Shown piece after piece: positions 41,907-50,597 of a DNA stretch of 64,000 nucleotides (positions are counted from its first letter, which is position 1; each line of letters opens with the position of its first letter). This DNA is from JAHBNG01 sp039028975 (GTDB taxonomy: Bacteria > Chloroflexota > Anaerolineae > Caldilineales > Caldilineaceae). The notes beneath the pieces are model-generated. The model was not told where the DNA came from. It saw only the letters and a list, made by a program, of their open reading frames with translations, and searched no databases. Location of the stretch: NCBI GenBank assembly GCA_039028975.1, contig JBCCHB010000052.1:1-64000 (forward strand), in the 5' to 3' direction. Made by a program: the position numbers and the translations under genes.

Positions 41907-42829
41907 CAGTTGTATTGCACTCGCGGATCTAGCCAGGCGTAGATTAGATCAACCAGCAGATTGACCAGTACAAATATGATGGCCAGCAGCGTAACGCCAG
42001 CCTGAACGACTGGAAAATCTTTGTTGTAAATCGATTGAATAATCAGGCGGCCGATGCCGGGCCAGGCAAAGATGGTTTCGATGATGACTGAGCCACCTAG
42101 CAGAAACCCGACCTGAAGCCCGATCATGGTCACCAATGGAATGAGGGCATTGCGCAGCCCATGTCGGTAGACAATGGGTCTCTCGGTTAGGCCTTTGGCC
42201 CGAGCCGTGCGCATGTAATCTTGTTGCATCACCTCTAGCAACGAGGAGCGGGTCAAACGGGCATTTCGGGCCAGTGAAAAGGCGGCCAGCGTGAAGCCGG
42301 GCAGAATAAGGTGTTGCCACGTCCCCCGCCCAGAGATAGGCAGCCATTTGAGGTAGACGCCAAAGAAGAGCATGAGCAATATTCCCAACCAGAAACTAGG
42401 GACTGATTGGCCAATCAGGGCACCAGTCATGCTCACATAGTCGTACCAACTGTTGGGCCGCGTCGCTGAAATGACCCCGATGGGAATGGCAAAAATAACC
42501 GAAATTGCCAGGGCAATGAGGGCTAACTGTACAGTAGCAGGCATTCTTTCGATCACGACACTAAATGCCGGTCGGTGATGCATCAACGAATCACCAAAAT
42601 CTCCCCGAACCACACCAGCGGCAAAGTCAGCGTACTGTACAATCCACGGACGATCAAAGCCCATCGCGTGACGGTATGCCTCGATCTCCTCGTGGGTCAT
42701 AAAATCTGCACCTGCACCCAACAGCAGTTCGGTGGGATCGCCAGTCAGGAACATCAGCCCAAAGGAGACGATGCTGACGCCAAAGATGACGAGGAGGGTT
42801 TGTAGAAGGCGACGGATTATGTAGTACAT
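41906..42829 (-). CDS. dipeptide/oligopeptide-type ABC transporter permease (DppB/OppB family)
   Basis: 307 residues with the DppB signature: YIIRRLLQTLLVIFGVSIVSF, LTGDPTELLLG, GQSVPSFWLGILLMLFFGV, EAA loop YMRTARAKGLTERPIVYRHGLRNALIP and final DLIYAWLDPRVQYN. It precedes the DppC-like gene and follows the binding-protein gene across a hairpin-forming intercistronic repeat. It is an inner-membrane channel half; substrate as for the cognate lipoprotein. Confidence 0.93.
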   Translation of the reverse strand: MYYIIRRLLQTLLVIFGVSIVSFGLMFLTGDPTELLLGAGADFMTHEEIEAYRHAMGFDRPWIVQYADFAAGVVRGDFGDSLMHHRPAFSVVIERMPATVQLALIALAISVIFAIPIGVISATRPNSWYDYVSMTGALIGQSVPSFWLGILLMLFFGVYLKWLPISGRGTWQHLILPGFTLAAFSLARNARLTRSSLLEVMQQDYMRTARAKGLTERPIVYRHGLRNALIPLVTMIGLQVGFLLGGSVIIETIFAWPGIGRLIIQSIYNKDFPVVQAGVTLLAIIFVLVNLLVDLIYAWLDPRVQYN

Positions 42830-42836
42830 ATAATGG

Positions 42837-42940
42837 TAGATCGGTAGTCGGTAGGTCGGTGGTCGGTAAATCAGTGATCGATAGGCCAGCAGATACTGAC
42901 CTACTGACCTACTGACTTACCGGATACCGATTTACTGAAT
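42837..42940. repeat. word-repeat inverted repeat between binding-protein and permease genes
   Basis: Left arm near 42837-42882 (gatcggtagtcggtaggtcg...) and right arm near 42895-42940 (actgacctactgacctactg...) are degenerate complements. It includes the stop codon of the binding-protein gene. The same words build the tandem repeat at 13353-13397. Confidence 0.75.
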
Positions 42941-44557
42941 ACTCGCGTTCAACAACAGAATACGCTCGTCTGCACGCGCACTCCAATCGAGCCTATCTGA
43001 CGCTGCGTAAAAATCTGTTTGGAGCCAGATAAAGATGAGTGGCGCTTCTTCAAAAGCGATCTCTTCGAGCTGGTTGCAGAGTTCAACGCGGCGAGCAGAA
43101 TCGAATTCTGTGTTGAGTTCAGCCCAAACGGCTTCGTAGTCCTCGCCTCGCCATTCAGTACGATTCGAGCCAGAGTCGCCTTGAACCAGTGCGAGGTCTG
43201 ATTGGCAGTTGAAGCCGGGTCCTGAACCCAGGAGATAAAGGTCGTTTAGCCCAGCGCCACGTTGGGCTGTCTTCTGGGAAAAGATCGACCAATCGTAGAC
43301 TTGAAAGTCGATCTCAACGCCGATCTTCTCTAAGTCTGAGGCTATGACTTGGGCAATGTCTCTATCTTTGATGTAGCGACCATTGGGTGAGTCGAAGATG
43401 AGCGACAGCTTCTCACCATCTTTGTCCAGAATACCGTCGCCATCCGAATCGGTGTAGCCCGCTTCAGCCATCAGTTCCAGTGCTTTGTCTGGGTCGTATG
43501 GATAGGCACCGACGTTGGGGCTTTGGTCCGGGGCATTGGCAATGTGGGCCGAACATTCACCACGACCGGCCAGCAGATTCTCCATCATCCCTTCACAGTT
43601 GAAAGCGTAGTTGAGGGCTTGGCGTACGCGCTTATCAGCCAAGGCGGGATGTCGTCCCTGCTTGATGCCGATGAAGATACGGCGCATCCCAGCCACGTCC
43701 TCCAAGCGCACACCCTCTGTCTCGGCCACACTGTCGGCTAGATCGGGCGGTACGTTGACGATTAGGTCAGCGTTGCCAGACTCTAGTTCGGCAATGCGGG
43801 TGGCAGCCTCGGGTACTGGACGCCAGATAATCGTCTTGATTGCGGGCGCGCCATCCTTAAACTCATCCCAAGCTTCGAGTACAACCCGTTCTTCGGGAAC
43901 CCATTCGACAAATTTGTAAGGACCGCTGCCAATGGGGTTGCGGGCCACTTCTTCTTGAGGTGTTTCGCTGTAATACTTGGGTGGCAGTGCTGCCGTTCCA
44001 CCCGCAGCCATATGAGAAACCAGGATGGGGTTCGGTTCCAGCGTGATGACGCGCAACGTATATTCGTCGACAACCTCGACCCTGTCGAGACCCATGAGGG
44101 TAAACTGATAGGAGACGCGTGCCTCGTTGTTGCGGAAGTACTCCAGGCCGCGATTGAGGGTAAAGGCAAAGGCTTCGGCGTTGACTGGCTCACCATTGTG
44201 GAAGGTGTAGCCTTCCTTGATCTTAAATTCCCAAGTCAGATCATCAGTGGATTCGAAGGATTCGGCCATTTGGGGCACTAGTTCAATGTCATCATTGAAG
44301 GTCATCAAAGTTTGGAAGAGGTGACGGTTAACGTTCACTTCGGGAATAGCCCCCACAAAGTGCGGATCGAGGGTGTTGACATCCACACCTTGTAGGACGA
44401 CAACGGTTGCGTCTTCCGACGATCCATCTGCTTCTGCATCACCTGTCGCTGGTGCCGGGGCGGCAGGCGCACAGGCACTAAGCAGCATAGCCAATACGAC
44501 CAGCAAAATTACGCCGCTCCTCGTGCGTATGAGCCAAGATTGATGGGATTGCGTCAT
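42932..44557 (-). CDS. peptide-type ABC transporter substrate-binding lipoprotein (SBP_bac_5)
   Basis: 541 residues from the ATG at 44557, with GGAG upstream; a longer frame reaches 44632 but lacks a signal there. The lipoprotein signal ends in LLSAC (cysteine near residue 29), followed by an APAAPAP linker. The core has SBP_bac_5 features: TLDPHFVGAIPEVNVNRHLFQTL, FKIKEGYTFHNGEPVNAEAF, NPIGSGPYKFVEW, YAFNCEGMMENLL. An acidic DSDGDGILDKDGEKL loop mirrors that of the protein at 1394. It resembles the binding protein at 48887 as well. It captures peptides or related solutes for the permeases at 40947 and 41906. Confidence 0.94.
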   Translation of the reverse strand: MTQSHQSWLIRTRSGVILLVVLAMLLSACAPAAPAPATGDAEADGSSEDATVVVLQGVDVNTLDPHFVGAIPEVNVNRHLFQTLMTFNDDIELVPQMAESFESTDDLTWEFKIKEGYTFHNGEPVNAEAFAFTLNRGLEYFRNNEARVSYQFTLMGLDRVEVVDEYTLRVITLEPNPILVSHMAAGGTAALPPKYYSETPQEEVARNPIGSGPYKFVEWVPEERVVLEAWDEFKDGAPAIKTIIWRPVPEAATRIAELESGNADLIVNVPPDLADSVAETEGVRLEDVAGMRRIFIGIKQGRHPALADKRVRQALNYAFNCEGMMENLLAGRGECSAHIANAPDQSPNVGAYPYDPDKALELMAEAGYTDSDGDGILDKDGEKLSLIFDSPNGRYIKDRDIAQVIASDLEKIGVEIDFQVYDWSIFSQKTAQRGAGLNDLYLLGSGPGFNCQSDLALVQGDSGSNRTEWRGEDYEAVWAELNTEFDSARRVELCNQLEEIAFEEAPLIFIWLQTDFYAASDRLDWSARADERILLLNASIQ

Positions 44558-44921
44558 ATTTAATCTCCTGCTTGATCTGAAATGTGTACTATGAATTTGA
44601 TACGGCTTTTTGATAAACATCGAACACGCCAAGATTCTTGCGATCTGTCACAAAAACAAGACAGAAACCAAACATACATAGATGAAAATTGAGAGAATCT
44701 GTGGAATCTTCTAATCTTTGTTCGATTTTTATACCTTGAGGTGCGGCTTGTTGGATGGACAAGTATTGATATAGTTCGCCAGAGAAGTTCTATCCCTCTT
44801 TTGCCAGGCTGATTCTCGGGAATCCAAAAAAGAGAGGATGAGGTTTTCCTGGCCATCTATACTGATACGTGGAATTCTCTCAATTTTACCATAGCCGGAG
44901 TGACCCGTACGAGTTGGGTAA
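44558..44921. other. intergenic region of 364 bases with long inverted repeat
   Basis: aaaattgagagaat at 44685-44698 is exactly complementary to attctctcaatttt at 44875-44888, with a loop of about 176 bases. The region must contain the promoter of the transporter operon. No gene was recognised. Confidence 0.5.
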
Positions 44922-45947
44922 TCAAAAAGGGACATTATCATTAAATAGCTCAAGCCCCAATAATTTCTCTGGATTGGTCCTGACCATTGTCTGGATATCC
45001 TCTGGCGGAATGCCTAAATCCAACAAGCAAGCAATAAACTGACGCAGCCCTTCAACTGGCGTTGAGAGCGCGTAACGCCCAAAATCGGTGGCCATGATGC
45101 AGTTTTCGACTCCCAATTCTTGCATTTGCTGGGCCACAAAGGGTAGACCGCCTGAATCCGACTCGCTCATGCCTTCATCAATGGAGCTGTACTCCTTTTC
45201 CACATAGTAGTGGGTTAACGGAATGGGGGTTGCCGCAGTGTAGGCCGCCATCGTATATTCGATAAATGCCCCCTTGGCCGCCATCACCTTCAACTCCTCT
45301 GTCGTGGCAATTTTGGTGACCGAACTTGAGACAATAACCTTCTCGTAGCCGTATCGCTCTTTGAGATCGACCAGCCGCATGGCCTCTGCCACCGAAACAT
45401 GACCGGTATCCAGATAGACATGGGGATGATCGGCAATCATGTGTAGGATCTCATCCAGTGCCGGCCCAGGCTCCTCGTCCACCGGAATACGGATCGCACG
45501 ATCTACTTCTTCCTTCTTAAATTTGGGGTAGAGTTCACTGAGCGGAACAAACTTACCATCCACCACCCGTCCCTCTTTGGTAGCTTGATAGTAGGTGGAG
45601 TGGGCACCAAAGCTGATGTATTTTGCTCCATCCCCATAGTAGAGGGCGGTTTTCACCGCGCGCGGATTCATGCCGCCATAGACCGTATTCATGATCAGGC
45701 CACCGAATGTCTGGAAATCGGGTACTGCTTTGTTGACCAGCCAGGCTGTCCCGTTGCTCATTTCAAAGACGTCCAGCAGAACAATGGCCCTCATGCCCGC
45801 GTCTCGCGCCTGCCTAGCTGCTTCCAAGGGATCGACGCGGCGCGGGCTGCTAAAGAGGTGCGGACCCGGGTGGACGTGTATATCGATGGCTCCCTCGAGC
45901 AACTCGTGAGTTAGGTCCAGAGAACGACCTTCTTGTAATCCGAGCAT
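44922..45947 (-). CDS. DUF6282-like amidohydrolase-fold protein
   Basis: 341 residues from the ATG at 45947 (GAGGGG seven bases upstream); the frame opens at a TTG at 45962. The TIM-barrel start IDIHVHPGPHLFSSPRRVDPLEAARQARDAGMRAIVL fits the DUF6282 family, as do LDTGHVS, ATDFGR and the end GIPPEDIQTMVRTNPEKLLGL. The segment after AGMRAIVL reads LDVFEMS, where relatives typically have a Lys/His-containing motif, and VSSSVTK stands where a THPxF motif is expected, so metal ligands may be missing; this comparison is from memory. It follows the Gfo/Idh/MocA gene with no gap. Confidence 0.75.
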   Translation of the reverse strand: MLGLQEGRSLDLTHELLEGAIDIHVHPGPHLFSSPRRVDPLEAARQARDAGMRAIVLLDVFEMSNGTAWLVNKAVPDFQTFGGLIMNTVYGGMNPRAVKTALYYGDGAKYISFGAHSTYYQATKEGRVVDGKFVPLSELYPKFKKEEVDRAIRIPVDEEPGPALDEILHMIADHPHVYLDTGHVSVAEAMRLVDLKERYGYEKVIVSSSVTKIATTEELKVMAAKGAFIEYTMAAYTAATPIPLTHYYVEKEYSSIDEGMSESDSGGLPFVAQQMQELGVENCIMATDFGRYALSTPVEGLRQFIACLLDLGIPPEDIQTMVRTNPEKLLGLELFNDNVPF

Positions 45948-45958
45948 AGACTTTCCCC

Positions 45959-46966
45959 TCAAATGACTTCCTGCGTCCCACTCTCTGCCGACCGATAAAT
46001 CGCCAGGCAGATTTCCAGCGCCCGCAAGCCATCCTCACCTGTCACCAGCGGTTCTCGGTCTTGCAAAATGGCATCGGCAAATTCCTGGGCCTGACGGGCA
46101 AAGTTGTAGAAAGCTCCTTGCTCCTCCGAAAACGAAGCGGTCTCCTGGTGGACCATCTCTGCATCGGTGCTGAATTCGGCCCAGTTGCGGGTCCTCGCCC
46201 GGACCATGCCCGTTGTGCCGTAAATTTCCGTCTCCCACCGTGCAGGTTGAGCACGATAATAGGGTGCATTGTTGCTAAGATTGGCGACAACTCCGTTGGC
46301 AAAGGTGAGCATGGCCATCACGCCATTTTCCACATCGCTCTCTACCCCAGAATCAGCTTGATAGGTTCGAGTCTGGGCCGTGACCGCAGTCACCTCGCTG
46401 TTGACCAGCCAACGTATCCGGTCAACAGCATGAATGGCGCTATACATCAACGATCCACCACCAGCCGCTTCCTTGCTGTAGACCCAGGCTGGCAGGTGAG
46501 CGCCACGCTGTCCATTCATGGTCTCGTTCACGGTTTGCGGCGTGCCTATCTTGCCATCCGCAATCCACTGCTTGAGCAGCCGTATCTCTTCTCGATAGCG
46601 ATGGACAAAGCTGGTCGTGATTTTTACATTAGCTTCTCGGCAGACCTCTACAATTCGCTGCCCGTCGGCCAATGTTGTGGCAATCGGCTTTTCCATCATC
46701 ATGTGAATACCCCGTCCGGCCGCGGCCTCGGCCGGAGCCACGTGCATGTTGTGGGGTAGACCGACAACGAGGATGTCGAGACCGATCTCGACCATCTTTC
46801 GCCAGTCTGTAAAGGCTTGGGCACCAAAGCGTTCGGCCAGCGGATTAACCCGTTCCGGCAATAGATCGGCAATGGCGACCACATCGGTTGTGTCAGTCTG
46901 ATCAAAGCCAATGGCGTGACGCTCGCCTACCTGCCCCGCACCGATAATACCCACTCGTAAAGTCAT
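45959..46966 (-). CDS. Gfo/Idh/MocA-family oxidoreductase
   Basis: 335 residues. The NAD(P)-binding N-terminus is VGIIGAGQVGERHAIGF, followed by VVAIADLLPERVNPLAERFG and the EKP motif (MMEKPIATTLADGQRIVE). The C-terminal domain shows GGGSLMYSAIHAVDRIRWLVNSEV, with the His-x-x-Asp pair found in many family members. These enzymes oxidise sugars, inositols or similar alcohols. It lies between the two-domain cysteine hydrolase and the DUF6282-like gene, on one transcript. The substrate cannot be inferred. Confidence 0.92.
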   Translation of the reverse strand: MTLRVGIIGAGQVGERHAIGFDQTDTTDVVAIADLLPERVNPLAERFGAQAFTDWRKMVEIGLDILVVGLPHNMHVAPAEAAAGRGIHMMMEKPIATTLADGQRIVEVCREANVKITTSFVHRYREEIRLLKQWIADGKIGTPQTVNETMNGQRGAHLPAWVYSKEAAGGGSLMYSAIHAVDRIRWLVNSEVTAVTAQTRTYQADSGVESDVENGVMAMLTFANGVVANLSNNAPYYRAQPARWETEIYGTTGMVRARTRNWAEFSTDAEMVHQETASFSEEQGAFYNFARQAQEFADAILQDREPLVTGEDGLRALEICLAIYRSAESGTQEVI

Positions 46967-47012
46967 GTAAATTTACCTGTGTAATTCCTGTACCTGCCTT
47001 GATAAGCATTTT

Positions 47013-48437
47013 TTATCCCAACTCCTGCAATTGAGCACTGAGTCTTTCTGCACTGCGCACGTTGATGATCCCGCTCTCCATACCGGACAATTTTTTCTGG
47101 GCTGATTCGTCAAAGGTTGCGCAGGCATCTGGCACCAGAACCACACTATAACCTCGGTCGCTGGCGCTACGAATGGAGCCTTCCAGCCCACCAGCAAACG
47201 AGATACCGGTCAGGATCAGCTGCTCAACATCAAGATTACGCAGCCGTTCATCCAGGCCGGTCCCTGTAAAAATCCCCAATCCTGGTTTGTCGAGGACCAG
47301 TTCCTCAGATGTCGGCTCAACCTCGGTCATGAACGCTGCTGCCATGCTATCTTTGAACGGGGTAATTTCCAGCAATCGCAAATGGTGGCTCAAATCCCGT
47401 CCATTGCTCATTTGAGCGGCGGTGCGTACATGGATCACGGGTAGATCGAGGCATCTACAGCGCTCAAGCAACATGGCTATGTTGGAGATTGCGCTTTGCA
47501 CACGTTCATAATAGGCTAGGCGTTGGGCTTCAGTGCTGGCTTGACCAGGTATCTGGCCGATAGCGCAATCTGGATCGCAGGCAAAGCACTGGGCATCCAT
47601 GACCACAAACGCAAAATTCTCTTTGGAAATCGATAGCTCAACCGCCGGTGGAAAGATAAGTGAATAGGGGTTGACTTCTGGTCCCGGTGGTGTTTTGGGT
47701 GGCTTTGGCAGATAGGGTTTGACCCGCTCCAATCCGCTGCGAGACTGGCCGTTACCGTTAGCCATTGGTGTCAGCATTTTCTTGACCTGATCCGTCGTCA
47801 TCACCTGAACAAGTCCACCCTCCATCCGCTGCAGCGCTGCTTCATGACTATCTGCCGTCGAGTCGGCACAGGCGTCGCTCACAAGTATGACCTGATAGCC
47901 CAAGTCGATGGCATCCCGCACGGCGCTTTCGATACAGCCACCGGTGGCTGTTCCCGTAAAGAGCAACGTGTTGATGCCCAAATTGCGCAACAGACGATCA
48001 ATATTGGTGGTGGCAAAGACGCCCGACGACGATTTGCTGATGACCAACTCATCTCCCATAGGCGCAACCTCAACCAACGGTTCCGCCTCTTTGCTATCGG
48101 ACGGCACGACCAATCCCCGTACAAGCTGCTTCCGGCCCACATCTCGGGAATCCCTTGTCCGTTCGGCGACGCGGACGTGGACGACCTCCATCTCTTTATG
48201 ACGAAAGAGAGAGAGTAAGCCCTGTATCGGTGGAATTATGTCATCGATCTGGGCAAAGTAAGGTGCAAATACATCGGCAACGCCTATCTCGATGGCTGTC
48301 CGCCCTTCGCCCCACTCTGGATGAGCATCGAAGTATTGCATATCAACCACGAGCAAGGCCATGTTGTTTGGGTCTACTCTGGACAGTGGTGAAGATGTAT
48401 TTGCCTGTTGTAAAGAATGCGGAAAGCTTGGGTGCAT
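47013..48437 (-). CDS. tandem isochorismatase-like cysteine hydrolase (second domain degenerate)
   Basis: 474 residues containing two cysteine-hydrolase domains. Domain one (about 25-215) has Asp in MALLVVDMQYFDAHPEW, Lys in ELVISKSSSGVF and the catalytic Cys in TGTATGGCIESAVRDAIDLGYQV. Domain two (about 265-474) has Asp in FAFVVMDAQCFACDPD, Lys in LVLDKPGLGIFTGTGLDERL, but GISFAGGLEGSIRSASDRGYSV, where Gly replaces Cys. So one half is probably active and the other a structural pseudo-domain. The fused tandem form is unusual; most members are ~200 residues. Likely reactions are amide or carbamoyl hydrolysis. It is transcribed divergently from the importer at 48887. Confidence 0.87.
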   Translation of the reverse strand: MHPSFPHSLQQANTSSPLSRVDPNNMALLVVDMQYFDAHPEWGEGRTAIEIGVADVFAPYFAQIDDIIPPIQGLLSLFRHKEMEVVHVRVAERTRDSRDVGRKQLVRGLVVPSDSKEAEPLVEVAPMGDELVISKSSSGVFATTNIDRLLRNLGINTLLFTGTATGGCIESAVRDAIDLGYQVILVSDACADSTADSHEAALQRMEGGLVQVMTTDQVKKMLTPMANGNGQSRSGLERVKPYLPKPPKTPPGPEVNPYSLIFPPAVELSISKENFAFVVMDAQCFACDPDCAIGQIPGQASTEAQRLAYYERVQSAISNIAMLLERCRCLDLPVIHVRTAAQMSNGRDLSHHLRLLEITPFKDSMAAAFMTEVEPTSEELVLDKPGLGIFTGTGLDERLRNLDVEQLILTGISFAGGLEGSIRSASDRGYSVVLVPDACATFDESAQKKLSGMESGIINVRSAERLSAQLQELG

Positions 48438-48558
48438 GGGATCACTTGCTGAGACCTATGGTCTGTGTGCAATGAGGCTCATATGCAAAGATGGGGGAAG
48501 AGCGAGATAGATTTGTGGTACCGGCCAAAAGCCTGCAAGCAGATGCCATCAGCTGCCT

Positions 48559-48573
48559 GTCAACTGTTAACAC
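48559..48573. promoter_or_regulatory. partial copy of the operator palindrome
   Basis: gtcaactgttaacac keeps the left half and centre of the perfect site at 48749 but diverges after gttaaca. It is about 120 bases upstream of the minus-strand cysteine hydrolase start, as the perfect site is upstream of the plus-strand gene. Confidence 0.5.
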
Positions 48574-48705
48574 TTATTGTATCATACTTTTTACCGAATT
48601 GTTCATGTACATTTTGCACAATCTTTTTGACGAAACGAGAACAATTTAAAGAATCACGCAATTGGACCATTCGTGGTATCAAAGTCATGTAATAGGAACG
48701 CCCGA

Positions 48706-48735
48706 TTGACAGCACATACAATCTATGATATTACT
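48706..48735 (+). promoter_or_regulatory. candidate promoter for the 48887 importer operon
   Basis: TTGACA (perfect -35) at 48706-48711 and TATTAC at 48730-48735 with an 18-base spacer. Transcription would begin a few bases before the palindrome at 48749, an arrangement typical of a repressed promoter. Confidence 0.4.
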
Positions 48736-48748
48736 TAAACAATACCAG

Positions 48749-48768
48749 TCAACTGTTAACAGTTGACA
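48749..48768. promoter_or_regulatory. 20-bp perfect palindrome, probable operator
   Basis: gtcaactgttaacagttgac is a perfect palindrome of 20 bases, 118 bases before the start of the binding-protein gene. It is the size of a dimeric repressor site. The regulator is unknown; GntR-, LacI- or IclR-type proteins are candidates, and the small winged-helix protein at 53438 is the nearest regulator gene. Confidence 0.65.
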
Positions 48769-48886
48769 CAAGGTGGCCAGATATGGATGAAGTTGCTATT
48801 TGATTGGTCAATTATCTGGTTAATCAATTCATGTCTTGCATTTCCCCCAAATAGTGCATGTTCCACAATACCAGGAGACCCCTTCC

Positions 48887-50515
48887 ATGACCCAACTCCA
48901 CAAGAAATTTCTCGTGAGCAGCTTCTTGTTGATTGCCTTCTCTGTTCTCATTGCGTGTGCTGCACCCGTTGCCCCTGCATCGGGTGGAGACGACGGTGCT
49001 GCCGAGGCCCCAGCCGCTGATTCAAGTGAACCGACCCGGCTTGTTGTTGCCCAAACGGTTGATCTGGATGGCCTTGAGCCATCTGAAGTCAACTCTCGCG
49101 CGGAGGCAAACATCTTTGGTCACATTTATGCGACCCTGTACCAAATTGCCGAAACAGGTGAGCTAGTTCCTTACTTAGCTGATTCGTTTAGCCTTTCTGA
49201 CGATGGTACCAATATGACCTTTACGCTGAAGGAAGGGTTAACTTGCCATGATGGTGAGGCGCTCACTGCAGAGGATGTCGCTTATACCTTCCAGCGTGCG
49301 GCTGACGATGCCAATGGCTTTACGGGCAATACGGCTGGCTTTGTTCTAGATGCGCTTGGTTATGTAGATGCTCAGGCCGACAGCGATCTAGAAGTGACGA
49401 TTATGATGAACCGCTTCACATCTCCGGCATTAGGCCTCATCTCTGAAGTGTATATTCACTGCAAAGACTCCTACGAATCCATGAGTCTTGAGGAAGCCGC
49501 GGCCAATCCCATCGGCTCTGGTCCCTACAGCTTTGTTGAGTGGGTTAAGGACGACTATACGCTACTGGCCAAAGTCCCTGATTTTTCCCTGCGTGAGACC
49601 TTTTTTGACGAGATCGAATGGCGGGTCATCCCTGAAGCCTCTACCCGTTCTGCGGAACTGATTGCTGGCAATGTGCATGTGATTACCAACGTGCCGCCTG
49701 ATCAGCATGCAACGGTCGATGCCTCGGAGACAGCATCCATCCACGGCGTTGCCGGGACCCGCCGGATGTATGTAGGCTTTAATCAGCGCGACATCTTTGA
49801 CGATACGGAAGGTGGACTGGCGGTTAAAAATACCGATGTGCGCGTGGCCCTCCAATATGCCGTAGACGTACCGACCATCTGTCAGGCCCTGTTGGCGTTT
49901 GAATGTGAACGGGCCTCCAGCATGGTCAACAAGCCCAACGACAATCCTAATCTGGAACCCTATCCCTACGATCCAGCCAAAGCCGAAGAGCTATTGGATG
50001 CAGCAGGTTATCCGCGCGGCGATGACGGTGTTCGCTTTGAGATCGTCTTCCAAGCTGGTGCTGGACGCTATTTGAATGATGTCAACGTGGTCCAGGCCAT
50101 TGGTCAATATCTGACCGATGTTGGCGTCCAGACCGATGTGCAGATTCTCGACTGGAGCTCCGAATTTGTACCTGCCCTGCGTCAGCACGATGTTGGTCCG
50201 CTCTACTTTGTCGGTACAGGCGGCTCTACGTGGAGCGCCGTCTATGATATGGCCGATCTCTCGGAACCAACTGGTGCAACCAACTACACCGAGTGGCAGA
50301 ATCCAGATTGGTTTGAGAAGTGGGATAGCCTAGCGACCGTCTTCGATCCTGAAGAAGAGCGTGTGATCACTAACGAGATGCTGGAGATCATGTACAACGA
50401 TCCACCCTGGCTCTTCCTCTACTTCCAGCCCGACTTCTATGGCGTTGCCAATGTGCTCGACTGGGAACCCCGCCGCGATGAGAAGATCGTTGTCTATGGT
50501 GCCAAACTGAAATAG
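48887..50515 (+). CDS. peptide-type ABC transporter substrate-binding lipoprotein (SBP_bac_5)
   Basis: 542 residues from the ATG at 48887, which has AGGAG nine bases upstream. The lipoprotein signal ends at VLIAC (cysteine near residue 24), then APVAPAS and an acidic linker. SBP_bac_5 features: FTLKEGLTCHDGEALTAEDVAYTFQRA, NPIGSGPYSFVEW, LQYAVDVPTICQALL, and a C-terminal YFQPDFYGVANVLDWEPR similar to the end of the protein at 42932. It heads the plus-strand operon that continues into permeases, DUF4438 proteins, SDR, VOC and hydantoinase-type genes, and is probably controlled by the palindrome at 48749. Confidence 0.94.
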   Translation: MTQLHKKFLVSSFLLIAFSVLIACAAPVAPASGGDDGAAEAPAADSSEPTRLVVAQTVDLDGLEPSEVNSRAEANIFGHIYATLYQIAETGELVPYLADSFSLSDDGTNMTFTLKEGLTCHDGEALTAEDVAYTFQRAADDANGFTGNTAGFVLDALGYVDAQADSDLEVTIMMNRFTSPALGLISEVYIHCKDSYESMSLEEAAANPIGSGPYSFVEWVKDDYTLLAKVPDFSLRETFFDEIEWRVIPEASTRSAELIAGNVHVITNVPPDQHATVDASETASIHGVAGTRRMYVGFNQRDIFDDTEGGLAVKNTDVRVALQYAVDVPTICQALLAFECERASSMVNKPNDNPNLEPYPYDPAKAEELLDAAGYPRGDDGVRFEIVFQAGAGRYLNDVNVVQAIGQYLTDVGVQTDVQILDWSSEFVPALRQHDVGPLYFVGTGGSTWSAVYDMADLSEPTGATNYTEWQNPDWFEKWDSLATVFDPEEERVITNEMLEIMYNDPPWLFLYFQPDFYGVANVLDWEPRRDEKIVVYGAKLK

Positions 50516-50597
50516 ATTAAAGGATGATAGAGATGGTTAAGATGTAGGTAAGAGCCTCATCTCAATCATTTTGTCATCTTCATCATCTTGTCATCCC
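50516..50597. repeat. word-repeat inverted repeat between binding-protein and permease genes
   Basis: aaaggatgatagagatgg...aagatg near 50519-50543 and catctcaatcattttgtcatc... near 50558-50597 are degenerate complements. It fills the whole gap between the binding-protein stop and the permease start. It uses different words from the other loci but the same design. Confidence 0.6.

Larger units (their letters stand above)
48438..48886. other. divergent regulatory region of 449 bases
   Basis: It separates two catabolic transcription units and carries two copies of a gtcaactgttaac site (48559-48573 partial, 48749-48768 perfect), plus TTGACA at 48706-48711 spaced 18 bases from TATTAC at 48730-48735. 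No gene was recognised. Confidence 0.55.
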
